Assembly: GCA_002551355.1 (NCBI GenBank)
Contig: NTHE01000008.1
Location: 65,361 to 129,360 of the forward strand
Direction of reading: 5' to 3'
Origin: Streptomyces sp. man185
Lineage (GTDB): Bacteria; Actinomycetota; Actinomycetes; Streptomycetales; Streptomycetaceae
DNA: 64,000 nt
Shown here piece after piece: positions 11,967 to 20,158 of this stretch. The notes beneath the pieces are model-generated. The model ran no database searches and was not told the DNA's origin. It was given only the letters and a program-made list of their open reading frames with translations. The translations under genes and the position numbers were made by a program. Position 1 is the first letter of the stretch, and every line of letters begins with the position of its first letter.

Positions 11967-11988
11967 GCGGGTGGGTGCACCCACCCGC
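11967..11988. terminator. 22-nt perfect palindrome next to the terminator
   Basis: The whole 22-nt stretch equals its reverse complement (GCGGGTGGGTG and its mirror). It lies 9 bp from the acylase stop codon. It could be the acylase terminator or a protein-binding palindrome. Confidence 0.45.
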
Positions 11989-11996
11989 CCACGGCG

Positions 11997-14411
11997 CTAC
12001 CGCCGCTCGTGCACCCGCACCACCCGCAGATCCGGCGAACGGGCGATGTCCTTCTCGCAGAACCGCGACGTCACCCAGCGCTCACCCGCGTACAGCCGGG
12101 TCTGGTCGCTGTAGTGCGGCGACTTCGGATTCTCCGACTGGGAGTACGTCAGCAGCGTACGGGCCACCGGGCAGCGGCTGCCGTCCCAGCCGACCGCCTG
12201 GATGTAGCTGGAGCCCGCCGACACCTCCGTATAGCCGCCGCCCGCCGCGTTCCACATCGGCTCGGTCTTGTTCCAGACGCCCAGCGACTCCGTGCCGCCG
12301 CTGATCGGGAGCCGCTTGCCGTTCCGTACGACGAACTGGTGCCTGCCCAGCGGGGCGTCCAGCGAGATGTCCGCCGCCCGCAGCTCCGCCACCGCGTCCG
12401 CCAGGGCCCTGGCCACCCCGGGCGCGGCGGTGTTGAGACCGCGCGGGGTGCGCACCGGATCGGCCGGGTCGAACGGTGTCTTCCACAGCTCGGCGGCCGG
12501 CACCGCCGACGCCTTCCGCCAGAACCGGTCGAAGAGCAGCGCGCCCCGGCTGTCGCTGTCCATGCTCCGGTCCCAGCGCCGCAGCACCCGGCAGGCATCC
12601 GACACGTCGACCGGTTCACCGTCCGTGCCCACGGCCGTGCCGCCCGGCAGCGCCGCGCACCACCGCGCCACGTCGGACGCGGTCAGATCCCCCGCCGGCG
12701 CCCGGTTGGCGAACTGCTGCCGCTGGAGGTCCCGGACGCCCAGCCCTCCCTTCTCCGCCATCGCCGTGACGTCCTCGACCGCACCCCGGGTCCGCATCGA
12801 CCGAGGGGTCGCGATCGTGCCGAAGACCCGCTCGTACCCGGTCAGCGGCCGCTCCGCGTTCGTCAGCCACGCGCTGTCGTTGGAGTTCTCCACGTAACTC
12901 TGGTTCTTCAGCGTCGGCGCCCGGCCCGGGCCGAAGACGCCGGGCTGCACCGCGTCCCGGTCGCTGCCCAGGGCGCAGTCCGCGCGCGAACCGTCCAGCA
13001 CCGCGAGCCCGGCGGCCGGATAGGTGGCCCGGCCCAGCGGCGTGGAGCAACGCTCCGCCAGGTCGTCCGTGATCCTCGGCAGTACCTGCGACTGGGAGAA
13101 GAAGGAGCTCCCCGCCCGGTCCGCCGCGATCGTGTTCACCCAGGGCAGCCCCTGCCGCCGGTGCAGCGAGCGCTCGATCTCCGCCGTGCTGCGTGCCTTG
13201 CTGAACCCCAGGGCGGTGTCCGAGCCCCGCAGGTTCGCCGCGTTGGGGTCGTTCAGCGCGTACGCCGTGGTCGACGTCCACGGCAACGGCAGCGCCGCCC
13301 CGAACGAGGTGACCACGGGCCCGTACCGGGTCCACCACTGGGTACGCGTCACGGGAGCCGCGCCCTTCACCGGGACGCTCACCGTCCGCTTCGTCATCCG
13401 CTCCCGCTTGCCGTCCACCAGATAGGCGGTCGGATCGGCCGGATCCAGCGCCAGCTGATGAAGGTTCAGCGGCACTCCCGTGGCAACCGTATGACTCCAT
13501 GCCACGTCCGCGTTGTGACCGATCGAGATCGTCGTCGTGCCCAGCAGCGAGGAGCCCGACACGTTCAGCTCGCCCGGAATCGTCTGCTGCGACATCCAGA
13601 ACCGCCGCCCGCCCTGCCACGGGTAGTGCGGGTTGCCGAGCAGCAGCCCGCGCCCGTTCGCCGTCGTGGAGCCGTGGAAGGCCACCGCGTTGGAGCCCAT
13701 GTCCGCGTTCTGCGTCGACAGGAGCCGCTCGGCGGCCTCGGCCGCCTCCTTCGGTGTGACCCCGGCCGCCGGGGGCGCGGCCGTCGGAGGCTGAGCGGCC
13801 GTGATGCCGTCGATGCCGCGCCCCTGGCCGCCGAGCACCGAAATGGCGAACCCCCGCGCCGCGACGTCCAGTGCCGTCACCGGGCGCACCCAGGACGCGC
13901 CCCGGCAGGCCGGATCCGTGATCCGGTTCTGCGCGAGCCACGCGTTGTACCCGGCGGCGAACCCGCGCATCGTCTCCTTCACGTCCCGGCTCGGACCGGC
14001 GGGCGCGGGAACCTTCAGCAGCTTCTCCACCGTGCCGCTGTCCCGGACGCCCCGGAAGTACAGGTCGCTGGAGAGGTTCGTCGCCGCCGAGGACAGCGAG
14101 AAGTCCGGGGCGGCGTCCGGGCCGAAGAACCTCGACCGCTCCCCGCGCACCGTGAGGAAGCCGTCGGCGAGCGTGCACACCTGGTCGGCGGCCTGCGCCC
14201 ACCCACTGCCGAAGCCGAGCTGCGCGTAGTCCTTCGCCACGATGTGCGGAATGCCGTACTCCGTGTACCGGATGACGGCGGACAGACCGCCGCCGGACGG
14301 ATGCCGCGTCTCCGGGGCCCCGGACGCGGTCGCCGGTGGCAGCGACGCCGACACGGTGAACAGGGCGATACCGGCAACCCCGAGCAGTCTCAGACGGTTT
14401 CGCAGGGTCAA
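11997..14411 (-). CDS. Secreted penicillin-acylase-family Ntn hydrolase
   Basis: The product is an 804-residue precursor. A TTG start at 14411 is chosen because GGGAGG lies six bases upstream and a signal peptide follows directly (LLGVAGIALFTVSASLPPATASG). An alpha chain of about 170-200 residues is followed by a spacer and the autocleavage site DMG|S240NAV, which makes Ser240 the N-terminal nucleophile of the beta chain. NPHYPWQGGRRFWMSQQ and GHNADVAWSHT are family blocks. Relatives hydrolyse amides such as acyl-homoserine lactones, beta-lactam side chains or lipopeptide acyl tails. The gene is head-to-head with an acyl-CoA synthetase, which would suit reuse of the released acid; that is inference. 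Confidence 0.9.
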   Translation of the reverse strand: MTLRNRLRLLGVAGIALFTVSASLPPATASGAPETRHPSGGGLSAVIRYTEYGIPHIVAKDYAQLGFGSGWAQAADQVCTLADGFLTVRGERSRFFGPDAAPDFSLSSAATNLSSDLYFRGVRDSGTVEKLLKVPAPAGPSRDVKETMRGFAAGYNAWLAQNRITDPACRGASWVRPVTALDVAARGFAISVLGGQGRGIDGITAAQPPTAAPPAAGVTPKEAAEAAERLLSTQNADMGSNAVAFHGSTTANGRGLLLGNPHYPWQGGRRFWMSQQTIPGELNVSGSSLLGTTTISIGHNADVAWSHTVATGVPLNLHQLALDPADPTAYLVDGKRERMTKRTVSVPVKGAAPVTRTQWWTRYGPVVTSFGAALPLPWTSTTAYALNDPNAANLRGSDTALGFSKARSTAEIERSLHRRQGLPWVNTIAADRAGSSFFSQSQVLPRITDDLAERCSTPLGRATYPAAGLAVLDGSRADCALGSDRDAVQPGVFGPGRAPTLKNQSYVENSNDSAWLTNAERPLTGYERVFGTIATPRSMRTRGAVEDVTAMAEKGGLGVRDLQRQQFANRAPAGDLTASDVARWCAALPGGTAVGTDGEPVDVSDACRVLRRWDRSMDSDSRGALLFDRFWRKASAVPAAELWKTPFDPADPVRTPRGLNTAAPGVARALADAVAELRAADISLDAPLGRHQFVVRNGKRLPISGGTESLGVWNKTEPMWNAAGGGYTEVSAGSSYIQAVGWDGSRCPVARTLLTYSQSENPKSPHYSDQTRLYAGERWVTSRFCEKDIARSPDLRVVRVHERR

Positions 14412-14505
14412 GGTGTTCCTCCCAACAGTGCGGGTGGCACAGGCGGTTGACCGGACCGTCCGGACAGCCAGGCGTCACTCAGCCAGGGATCCCCGGCAAC
14501 TGTCA

Positions 14506-14519
14506 ACCGTCTGGTCGGT
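14506..14519. promoter_or_regulatory. ACCG-N6-CGGT inverted repeat
   Basis: It lies between the divergent acylase and acyl-CoA synthetase starts. Half-sites and spacing equal the core of the palindrome upstream of paaK at 20017-20032. A short motif like this may be chance. Confidence 0.3.
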
Positions 14520-14565
14520 ATCCGGCCTCTTGACCCCCGGGGCCCGGGCCGCACAGGATCGGGCC

Positions 14566-16065
14566 ATGACCGGTGTACGCAGCAGCACAGTCGACGGCGT
14601 CCTCACCCGCAGCGCCCGGCGCACCCCCGGCCGGACCGCCGTACGGTACGCCGACCGGGCCTGGACCTACCGCTCCCTGGACGCCGCCGTCTCCACGGCC
14701 GCCGCCGTTCTCACCGAGGATCACGCCCTCGCCCCCGGCGACCGGGTGGCCGCCTACGCGCACAACTCCGACGCCTATCTGATCGGCTTCCTCGCCTGCG
14801 CCCGGGCCGGGCTCGTCCACGTACCCGTCAACCAGAACCTCACCGGTGACGACCTGGTCTACCTCCTCGGCCAGTCCGGCTCCTCCCTCGTCCTGACCGA
14901 CCCGGACCTCGCCGCCCGGATCCCCGGAGGCCACCGGGTACGCGCTCTGCGCGACGCGCCCGGGTCGCTGCTCGAAGCCCTGGAGACCGACCGGCCGTTC
15001 ACTCCGGAGCGCCCGCCCGCCCCCGACGACCTGGTGCAGTTGCTGTACACCTCCGGCACCACCGCCCTGCCCAAGGGCGCGATGATGACGCACGGGGCCC
15101 TGGTCCACGAGTACGTCAGCGCGATCACCGCGCTCGGCCTTGCCGCGACCGACCGGCCCGTGCACTCCCTGCCGCTCTACCACTCGGCCCAGATGCATGT
15201 GTTCCTGCTGCCGTATCTGGCGGTCGGCGCGGAGAACACCATCCTGGACGCCCCCGACGCCGGCCGCATCTTCGACCTCGTCGAAACCGGCCTGGCCGAC
15301 AGTCTGTTCGCGCCGCCCACCGTCTGGATCTCTCTCGCCAACCACCCTGAGTTCGCCACTCGCGAACTCGGCGGTCTGCGCAAGGCGTTCTACGGGGCGT
15401 CGATCATGCCCGTGCCCGTCCTGGAGCGACTACGCAGACGCCTCCCGCACCTGGCCTTCTTCAACTGCTTCGGCCAGAGCGAGATCGGCCCGCTGGCCAC
15501 CGTGCTCGGCCCCGATGAGCACGAGGGCCGGATGGAGTCCTGCGGCCGGCCGGTCCTCTTCGTGGAGGCCCGCGTCGTCGACGAGAAGGGCGAGGACGTC
15601 CCCGACGGCACCCCCGGCGAGGTCGTCTACCGCTCGCCCCAACTGTGCTCCGGCTACTGGGACAGGCCCGAGGAGACGGCGGAGGCTTTCCGCGAGGGCT
15701 GGTTCCACTCCGGCGACCTCGCGGTCCGCGACGCCGAGGGCTTCCTCACCGTCGTCGACCGGGTGAAGGACGTCATCAACTCCGGCGGCGTCCTCGTCGC
15801 CTCCCGCCAGGTCGAGGACGTCCTCTACACCCACCCCGCCGTCGCCGAGACCGCCGTCATCGGCCTCCCCGACGACCGCTGGATCGAGGCGGTCACCGCT
15901 GTCGTCGTCCTGCGCGGCGAGGCCGACGAGAGCGAACTCATCGCCCACGCCCGCGAGAAGCTCACCGCCTTCAAGGCCCCCAAACGCGTCGTCTTCGTGG
16001 ACCGACTCCCACGCAACGCCAGCGGGAAGATCCTCAAGCGGCAGCTGCGCGACGAACTCGCCTGA
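14566..16065 (+). CDS. Acyl-CoA synthetase, fatty-acid ligase type
   Basis: The product is 499 residues from the ATG at 14566. AMP-binding motifs are complete: LLYTSGTTALPKGAMMTH at about 160-180, NCFGQSEIGPLATVL, the GDLAVRDAEGFLTVVDRVKDVINSGG hinge and the C-terminal NASGKILKRQLRDEL with the catalytic Lys. It forms a cytoplasmic acyl-CoA from a carboxylate. It is divergent from the secreted acylase gene, with 154 bp between starts, and converges on the ABC transporter with a 16-bp gap. Confidence 0.92.
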   Translation: MTGVRSSTVDGVLTRSARRTPGRTAVRYADRAWTYRSLDAAVSTAAAVLTEDHALAPGDRVAAYAHNSDAYLIGFLACARAGLVHVPVNQNLTGDDLVYLLGQSGSSLVLTDPDLAARIPGGHRVRALRDAPGSLLEALETDRPFTPERPPAPDDLVQLLYTSGTTALPKGAMMTHGALVHEYVSAITALGLAATDRPVHSLPLYHSAQMHVFLLPYLAVGAENTILDAPDAGRIFDLVETGLADSLFAPPTVWISLANHPEFATRELGGLRKAFYGASIMPVPVLERLRRRLPHLAFFNCFGQSEIGPLATVLGPDEHEGRMESCGRPVLFVEARVVDEKGEDVPDGTPGEVVYRSPQLCSGYWDRPEETAEAFREGWFHSGDLAVRDAEGFLTVVDRVKDVINSGGVLVASRQVEDVLYTHPAVAETAVIGLPDDRWIEAVTAVVVLRGEADESELIAHAREKLTAFKAPKRVVFVDRLPRNASGKILKRQLRDELA

Positions 16066-16081
16066 TCCGAACGAGAGGCCC

Positions 16082-16834
16082 CTAAAGCCGCCCCGACTCC
16101 ACGATCCGCCGCAGGAACCGCTGCGTGCGCTCCTCGCGTGGCGCGCCGAACACCTCCTCGGGCGTGCCGCCCTCCAGCACCACCCCGGCGTCCAGGAAGC
16201 ACACCTGGTCGGCGACCTCGCGCGCGAACGCCATCTCATGGGTGGCGATCACCATCGTCATGCCGTCCTCCTTCACCTCCCGTACGAGACCCAGCACTTC
16301 GCCCACCAGCTCCGGGTCCAGGGCCGCCGTGATCTCGTCCAGGAGCAGCAGCCGGGGACGTACCGCCAGCGCCCGCACGATCGCGGCCCGCTGCTGCTGC
16401 CCGCCGCTGAGCCGGTCCGGGTACTCGTCCGCCTTCGCCCCGAGGCCCAGCCGCTCCAGCAGCTCCCGGGCCTCCTCCTCCGCCCGGGGCCGGGACAGCC
16501 CGTGGACGCGACGCGGGGCCAGAGTGATGTTCTGCAGCACGGTCAGATGAGGGAAGAGGTTGTACGCCTGGAACACCACGCCGATCCGCCGGCGCACCGC
16601 GTCCGCGTCGGACCTGGGGTCGGTGATCTCCTCGTCGTCCAGCCAGATCGCCCCGTCGTCGACCTCCTCCAGGAGGTTGGCGCAGCGCAGCAGGGTGGAC
16701 TTCCCGGACCCCGAGGCCCCGATCAGCGCGGTCACCGTGTGCGGGGCCACCACCAGGTCCACGTCCCGCAGCACGAGAGATGTGCCGAACGACTTGCGGA
16801 CCGCCTCCATCCGCAACACCGGAGCGTCGCTCAT
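16082..16834 (-). CDS. Polar amino-acid ABC transporter, ATP-binding subunit
   Basis: The product is 250 residues; the ATG at 16834 follows GGAGG with six-base spacing. Walker A GASGSGKST, Q-loop, the signature LSGGQQQR and Walker B LLLLDEITAAL are intact, and ATHEMAFAREVAD is typical of the GlnQ/HisP class. It energises import through the permease encoded just upstream, whose stop overlaps this start (ATGA). It is the third gene of the operon. Confidence 0.95.
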   Translation of the reverse strand: MSDAPVLRMEAVRKSFGTSLVLRDVDLVVAPHTVTALIGASGSGKSTLLRCANLLEEVDDGAIWLDDEEITDPRSDADAVRRRIGVVFQAYNLFPHLTVLQNITLAPRRVHGLSRPRAEEEARELLERLGLGAKADEYPDRLSGGQQQRAAIVRALAVRPRLLLLDEITAALDPELVGEVLGLVREVKEDGMTMVIATHEMAFAREVADQVCFLDAGVVLEGGTPEEVFGAPREERTQRFLRRIVESGRL

Positions 16835-17709
16835 ACGAGTCCTCCCTGGGCCCGCCGCCGGTCCATCCGGGCCGTCACCCAGTCGGTGAGCCGGGTCATC
16901 GGGATGGTCAGCGCCACGAAGACCAGACCGGCGACGACGTACGGCGTGTAGTTGAAGTCCTTGCTCGCGATGATCTGCGCCGCGTACACGGCGTCCACCG
17001 CCCCGGCGATCGAGACGAGCCCGGTGTCCTTCTGGAGGGAGACCAGGTCGTTGAGGAGCGGCGGCACCACCCGGCGTACCGCCTGGGGCAGGACGACGAA
17101 GCGCAGCGTCTTGCCGCTGCTGAGCCCCAGCGACCGAGCGGCGGCCCGCTGCGAGGGGTGCACGGACTCTATGCCCGCCCGGAAGACCTCCGCGACGTAC
17201 GCCGAGTACGTCAGCACGAGGGCGGCGCCGCCCAGCAGCACCGGATCGTTGGTCACGCCCTCCAGGCGCAGCGCCGGCACGCCGAAGACCACCATCAGCA
17301 GGCAGATGATCAGCGGCAGTCCGCGGAAGAAGTCCGTGTACGCGGTGGCCAGCGCCCGTACGGGGAAGAACACCGGCCCGCGCAGCGTACGGGCCACGGC
17401 CAGCAGCAGGCCGAGCACCAGCACGGCCGCACCGCACACGGTCAGCAGCCGGAGGTTCAGCCACAGCCCCTCCATGACCTGCGGCAGGGCGACGCGCGCG
17501 TAATGGGCGCTGAAGAACGTCTCCTTGGTGCGGGTCCAGCCGGGGGAGCCGGTGATCAGCAGGAACAGCACCGCGCCCGTCACCAGGGTGCTGGTCGCGG
17601 CGATCGCGGTGGCCCGCCGGGTGCGCCCCCGCCGGTAGCGCTCGCGGGCGATCCGACGCTCGGAGGGGGCGTAGCCGTCCGGGGCCGGCGGAGCCTTGTG
17701 CAGGGTCAC
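16831..17709 (-). CDS. Polar amino-acid ABC transporter, permease subunit
   Basis: The product is 292 residues from the GTG at 17709, whose codon overlaps the binding-protein stop (GTGA). A basic N-terminal tail is followed by membrane spans and the HisM/GlnP-type core DFFRGLPLIICLLMVVFG. The EAA loop EVFRAGIESVHPSQRAAARSLGLS contacts the ATPase. Only one permease gene is present, so a homodimer is likely. Confidence 0.94.
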   Translation of the reverse strand: MTLHKAPPAPDGYAPSERRIARERYRRGRTRRATAIAATSTLVTGAVLFLLITGSPGWTRTKETFFSAHYARVALPQVMEGLWLNLRLLTVCGAAVLVLGLLLAVARTLRGPVFFPVRALATAYTDFFRGLPLIICLLMVVFGVPALRLEGVTNDPVLLGGAALVLTYSAYVAEVFRAGIESVHPSQRAAARSLGLSSGKTLRFVVLPQAVRRVVPPLLNDLVSLQKDTGLVSIAGAVDAVYAAQIIASKDFNYTPYVVAGLVFVALTIPMTRLTDWVTARMDRRRAQGGLV

Positions 17710-18584
17710 TTGAGCACCGGCGCGTCGACGGCGTCGGAGAGCCACTCCTTCTCCAGGGCGGCGAGGCTGCCGTCCTTGCGCAGGGCGTCCACCGCGCCGC
17801 TCACGCACGAGGTCAGCGCGGACGCCTTGTCGAGGACAAGACCGAACTGCTCCGGTTCACCGGGGGAGTCGGCGAACTGGCCCACGACCTCCGCCTCGGG
17901 CACCTCGGCCCCGGTGATGTAGAACGCGGTCGGCAGGTCCACCACGATGGCGTCCACCTGGCCGGTCTTCAGCGCCGACTTGGCGAAGTCGTTGCGCTGG
18001 TAGACGGCGGGCTTCTCGCTCGGCTTCACCAGGTCGGTGATGAAGTCGAGGCTGGTGGTGCCCACCTGCGCGCCCAGTTTCACGTCCTTGAGGTCGGCCA
18101 CGCTCTTAGCCTTCGCGGCCTTCGACGACTTCAGGGCGACGACGGCCTGCCGCACGTCGTAGTAGCCGGAGGAGAAGGCGACGGCCTTCTTCCGCTCCTC
18201 GCTGATGGAGACCTGGTTGATGTCGAAGTCGAACTTCTTCGCCCCGGGCGCGAACGCGCTGTTGAACGGGGTGTGCTGCCACACCACCGCGTCGCGGTCG
18301 TAACCGAGCTCCTTCGCGACGGCGTAGGCCACCGCCGACTCGAAGCCTTTCCCGTTGGACGGCTCGTCGTCGGAGAACCAGGGCGCGTAGGCGGGCTTGT
18401 CGGTGCCCACGGTCAGCTTCCCGGACACCTGGGTGGCGAGCTTGCCGGGAGCGCAGGACGCCGTCGCACCGGCGGCCCGGTCCGGTGCCTTCTCCTCCGC
18501 TTGCGGGGCACAGCCGGTGAGGGCGGAGCAGAGGGCGACAGCGGAGCACAGGGCGGTGACCAGGGACCGGTTGGCGAGATGCAT
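17706..18584 (-). CDS. Amino-acid ABC transporter substrate-binding lipoprotein
   Basis: The product is 292 residues. The signal peptide ends in the lipobox LTGC, so the mature protein is lipid-anchored outside the membrane. The SBP_bac_3 fold is indicated by LTVGTDKPAYAPWF near residue 57, FDFDINQVSISEERKKAVAFS and VDAIVVDLPTAFYI. It is the first gene of a three-gene operon with overlapping stops and starts. The ligand is probably a polar or acidic amino acid, but residues alone do not settle it. No clear Shine-Dalgarno sequence precedes the ATG. Confidence 0.93.
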   Translation of the reverse strand: MHLANRSLVTALCSAVALCSALTGCAPQAEEKAPDRAAGATASCAPGKLATQVSGKLTVGTDKPAYAPWFSDDEPSNGKGFESAVAYAVAKELGYDRDAVVWQHTPFNSAFAPGAKKFDFDINQVSISEERKKAVAFSSGYYDVRQAVVALKSSKAAKAKSVADLKDVKLGAQVGTTSLDFITDLVKPSEKPAVYQRNDFAKSALKTGQVDAIVVDLPTAFYITGAEVPEAEVVGQFADSPGEPEQFGLVLDKASALTSCVSGAVDALRKDGSLAALEKEWLSDAVDAPVLK

Positions 18585-18693
18585 AGCGGGAGACTGGCAG
18601 TGCGCGGCCCTCTCTGTCGAGATTTTCGCGCAGCTGTCCGCATGGTGGGAACGGGTGTTGCGGGGGTGTGAACACGCCGGTCACCGCCGTTGA

Positions 18694-19989
18694 TCACTCC
18701 GTGCCGGACTCCCTCAGGTCCACGATCCGCCGGATCTTGCCCACCGAGCGTTCCAGCGACTCCGGGTCCACGATCTCGACCCCGACCGACACCCCGACCC
18801 CGTCCTTCACCGCCGCCGCGATGGCCAGCGCCGCCTTCTCCCGTTCGGCCGCCGTGGCGTCCGCCCGCGCCTCCGCCCGGACGGTGAGCGCGTCGAGCCG
18901 CCCCTGCCGGGTCAGCCGCAGCTGGAAGTGCGGGGCGACGGCGGGGGTACGCAGCACGATCTCCTCGATCTGGGTGGGAAAGAGATTGACCCCGCGCAGG
19001 ATCACCATGTCGTCGCTGCGGCCGGTGACCTTCTCCATCCGGCGGAACGTCCGCGCCGTCCCCGGCAGCAGCCGCGTCAGATCCCGGGTGCGGTAACGGA
19101 TCACCGGCATCGCCTCCTTCGTCAGCGAGGTGAAGACCAGCTCCCCCTCCTCGCCGTCGGGAAGCACCTCACCGGTGAACGGGTCCACGACCTCCGGATA
19201 GAAGTGGTCCTCCCAGATGTGCAGCCCGTCCTTCGTCTCCACGCACTCCTGCGCCACCCCCGGGCCCATCACCTCGGAGAGCCCGTATATGTCGACCGCG
19301 TCGATGGCGAACCGGTCCTCGATCTCCCGGCGCATCTCCTCGGTCCACGGCTCCGCGCCGAAGATCCCGACCTTCAGGGACGTCGACCGCGGATCGACGC
19401 CCTGCCGCTCGAACTCGTCCAGCAGCGTCAGCATGTACGACGGCGTGATCATGATGATCTCGGGCCGGAAGTCCTGGATCAGCCGCACCTGCCGCGCGGT
19501 CATGCCCCCCGAGGCCGGGATCACCGTGCAGCCGAGCCGCTCCGCCCCGTAGTGCGCCCCGAGCCCGCCGGTGAACAGCCCGTATCCGTAAGCCACATGG
19601 ACCTTGTGCCCGGGCCGTCCGCCCGCCGCCCGGATCGACCGGGCCACCACGTCCGCCCAGGTGTCCAGGTCCCGTTCGGTGTACCCGACGACCGTCGGAC
19701 GCCCCGTCGTGCCGCTGGAGGCGTGGATCCTGCGCACCTCGTGCTCGGGAACGGCGAACATCCCGAAGGGGTAGTTGTCCCGCAGATCCGCCTTCACGGT
19801 GAACGGGAACCGGGCCAGATCCACGAGCGTCCGGCAGTCCTCGGGCCGCAGCCCCGCGCGGTCGAAGGCGGCCCGGTAGAAGGGGACGTTGTCGTACGCG
19901 TGCCGCAGCGTGGACCTCAGCCGCTCCAGCTGCAGGGCCTCCAGTTCGCTCCGGTCGAGCCGTTCCGCCGCGTCCAGCATGGCCGTCAT
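18694..19989 (-). CDS. paaK: Phenylacetate-CoA ligase
   Basis: The product is 431 residues, the normal length for PaaK. Motifs include NVPFYRAAFDRAG, ASSGTTGRPTVVGYT (ATP loop), IYGLSEVMGPGVAQEC, YRTRDLTRLLPG and the C-terminal VGKIRRIVDLR. The enzyme converts phenylacetate, ATP and CoA to phenylacetyl-CoA in the cytoplasm. The ring-oxygenase paaABCDE genes are not in this window. A perfect GACCGA-N4-TCGGTC palindrome lies just upstream and suggests control by a PaaR-type TetR repressor. Confidence 0.95.
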   Translation of the reverse strand: MTAMLDAAERLDRSELEALQLERLRSTLRHAYDNVPFYRAAFDRAGLRPEDCRTLVDLARFPFTVKADLRDNYPFGMFAVPEHEVRRIHASSGTTGRPTVVGYTERDLDTWADVVARSIRAAGGRPGHKVHVAYGYGLFTGGLGAHYGAERLGCTVIPASGGMTARQVRLIQDFRPEIIMITPSYMLTLLDEFERQGVDPRSTSLKVGIFGAEPWTEEMRREIEDRFAIDAVDIYGLSEVMGPGVAQECVETKDGLHIWEDHFYPEVVDPFTGEVLPDGEEGELVFTSLTKEAMPVIRYRTRDLTRLLPGTARTFRRMEKVTGRSDDMVILRGVNLFPTQIEEIVLRTPAVAPHFQLRLTRQGRLDALTVRAEARADATAAEREKAALAIAAAVKDGVGVSVGVEIVDPESLERSVGKIRRIVDLRESGTE

Positions 19990-20016
19990 CAGGACCCTTC
20001 CTCTCCCGGAGCGGGC

Positions 20017-20032
20017 GACCGATCATTCGGTC
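20017..20032. promoter_or_regulatory. GACCGA-N4-TCGGTC operator upstream of paaK
   Basis: A perfect 6+6 inverted repeat centred 36 bp upstream of the paaK ATG. The sequence type matches operators of TetR-family phenylacetate repressors in actinobacteria. No tetR gene lies next to it. Confidence 0.55.
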
Positions 20033-20158
20033 GATCTTCCTGGGAGCAGTAATTCAGGCGGCCGGGGGTGCTGGCAAGAGGCGCGCGGACTTCGCGGCCG
20101 ATCAGCCCGCGGCGAAGCCCGGTGCGCCCGCTCGCCGGTTGCTGTTTGGATGGGGCGT

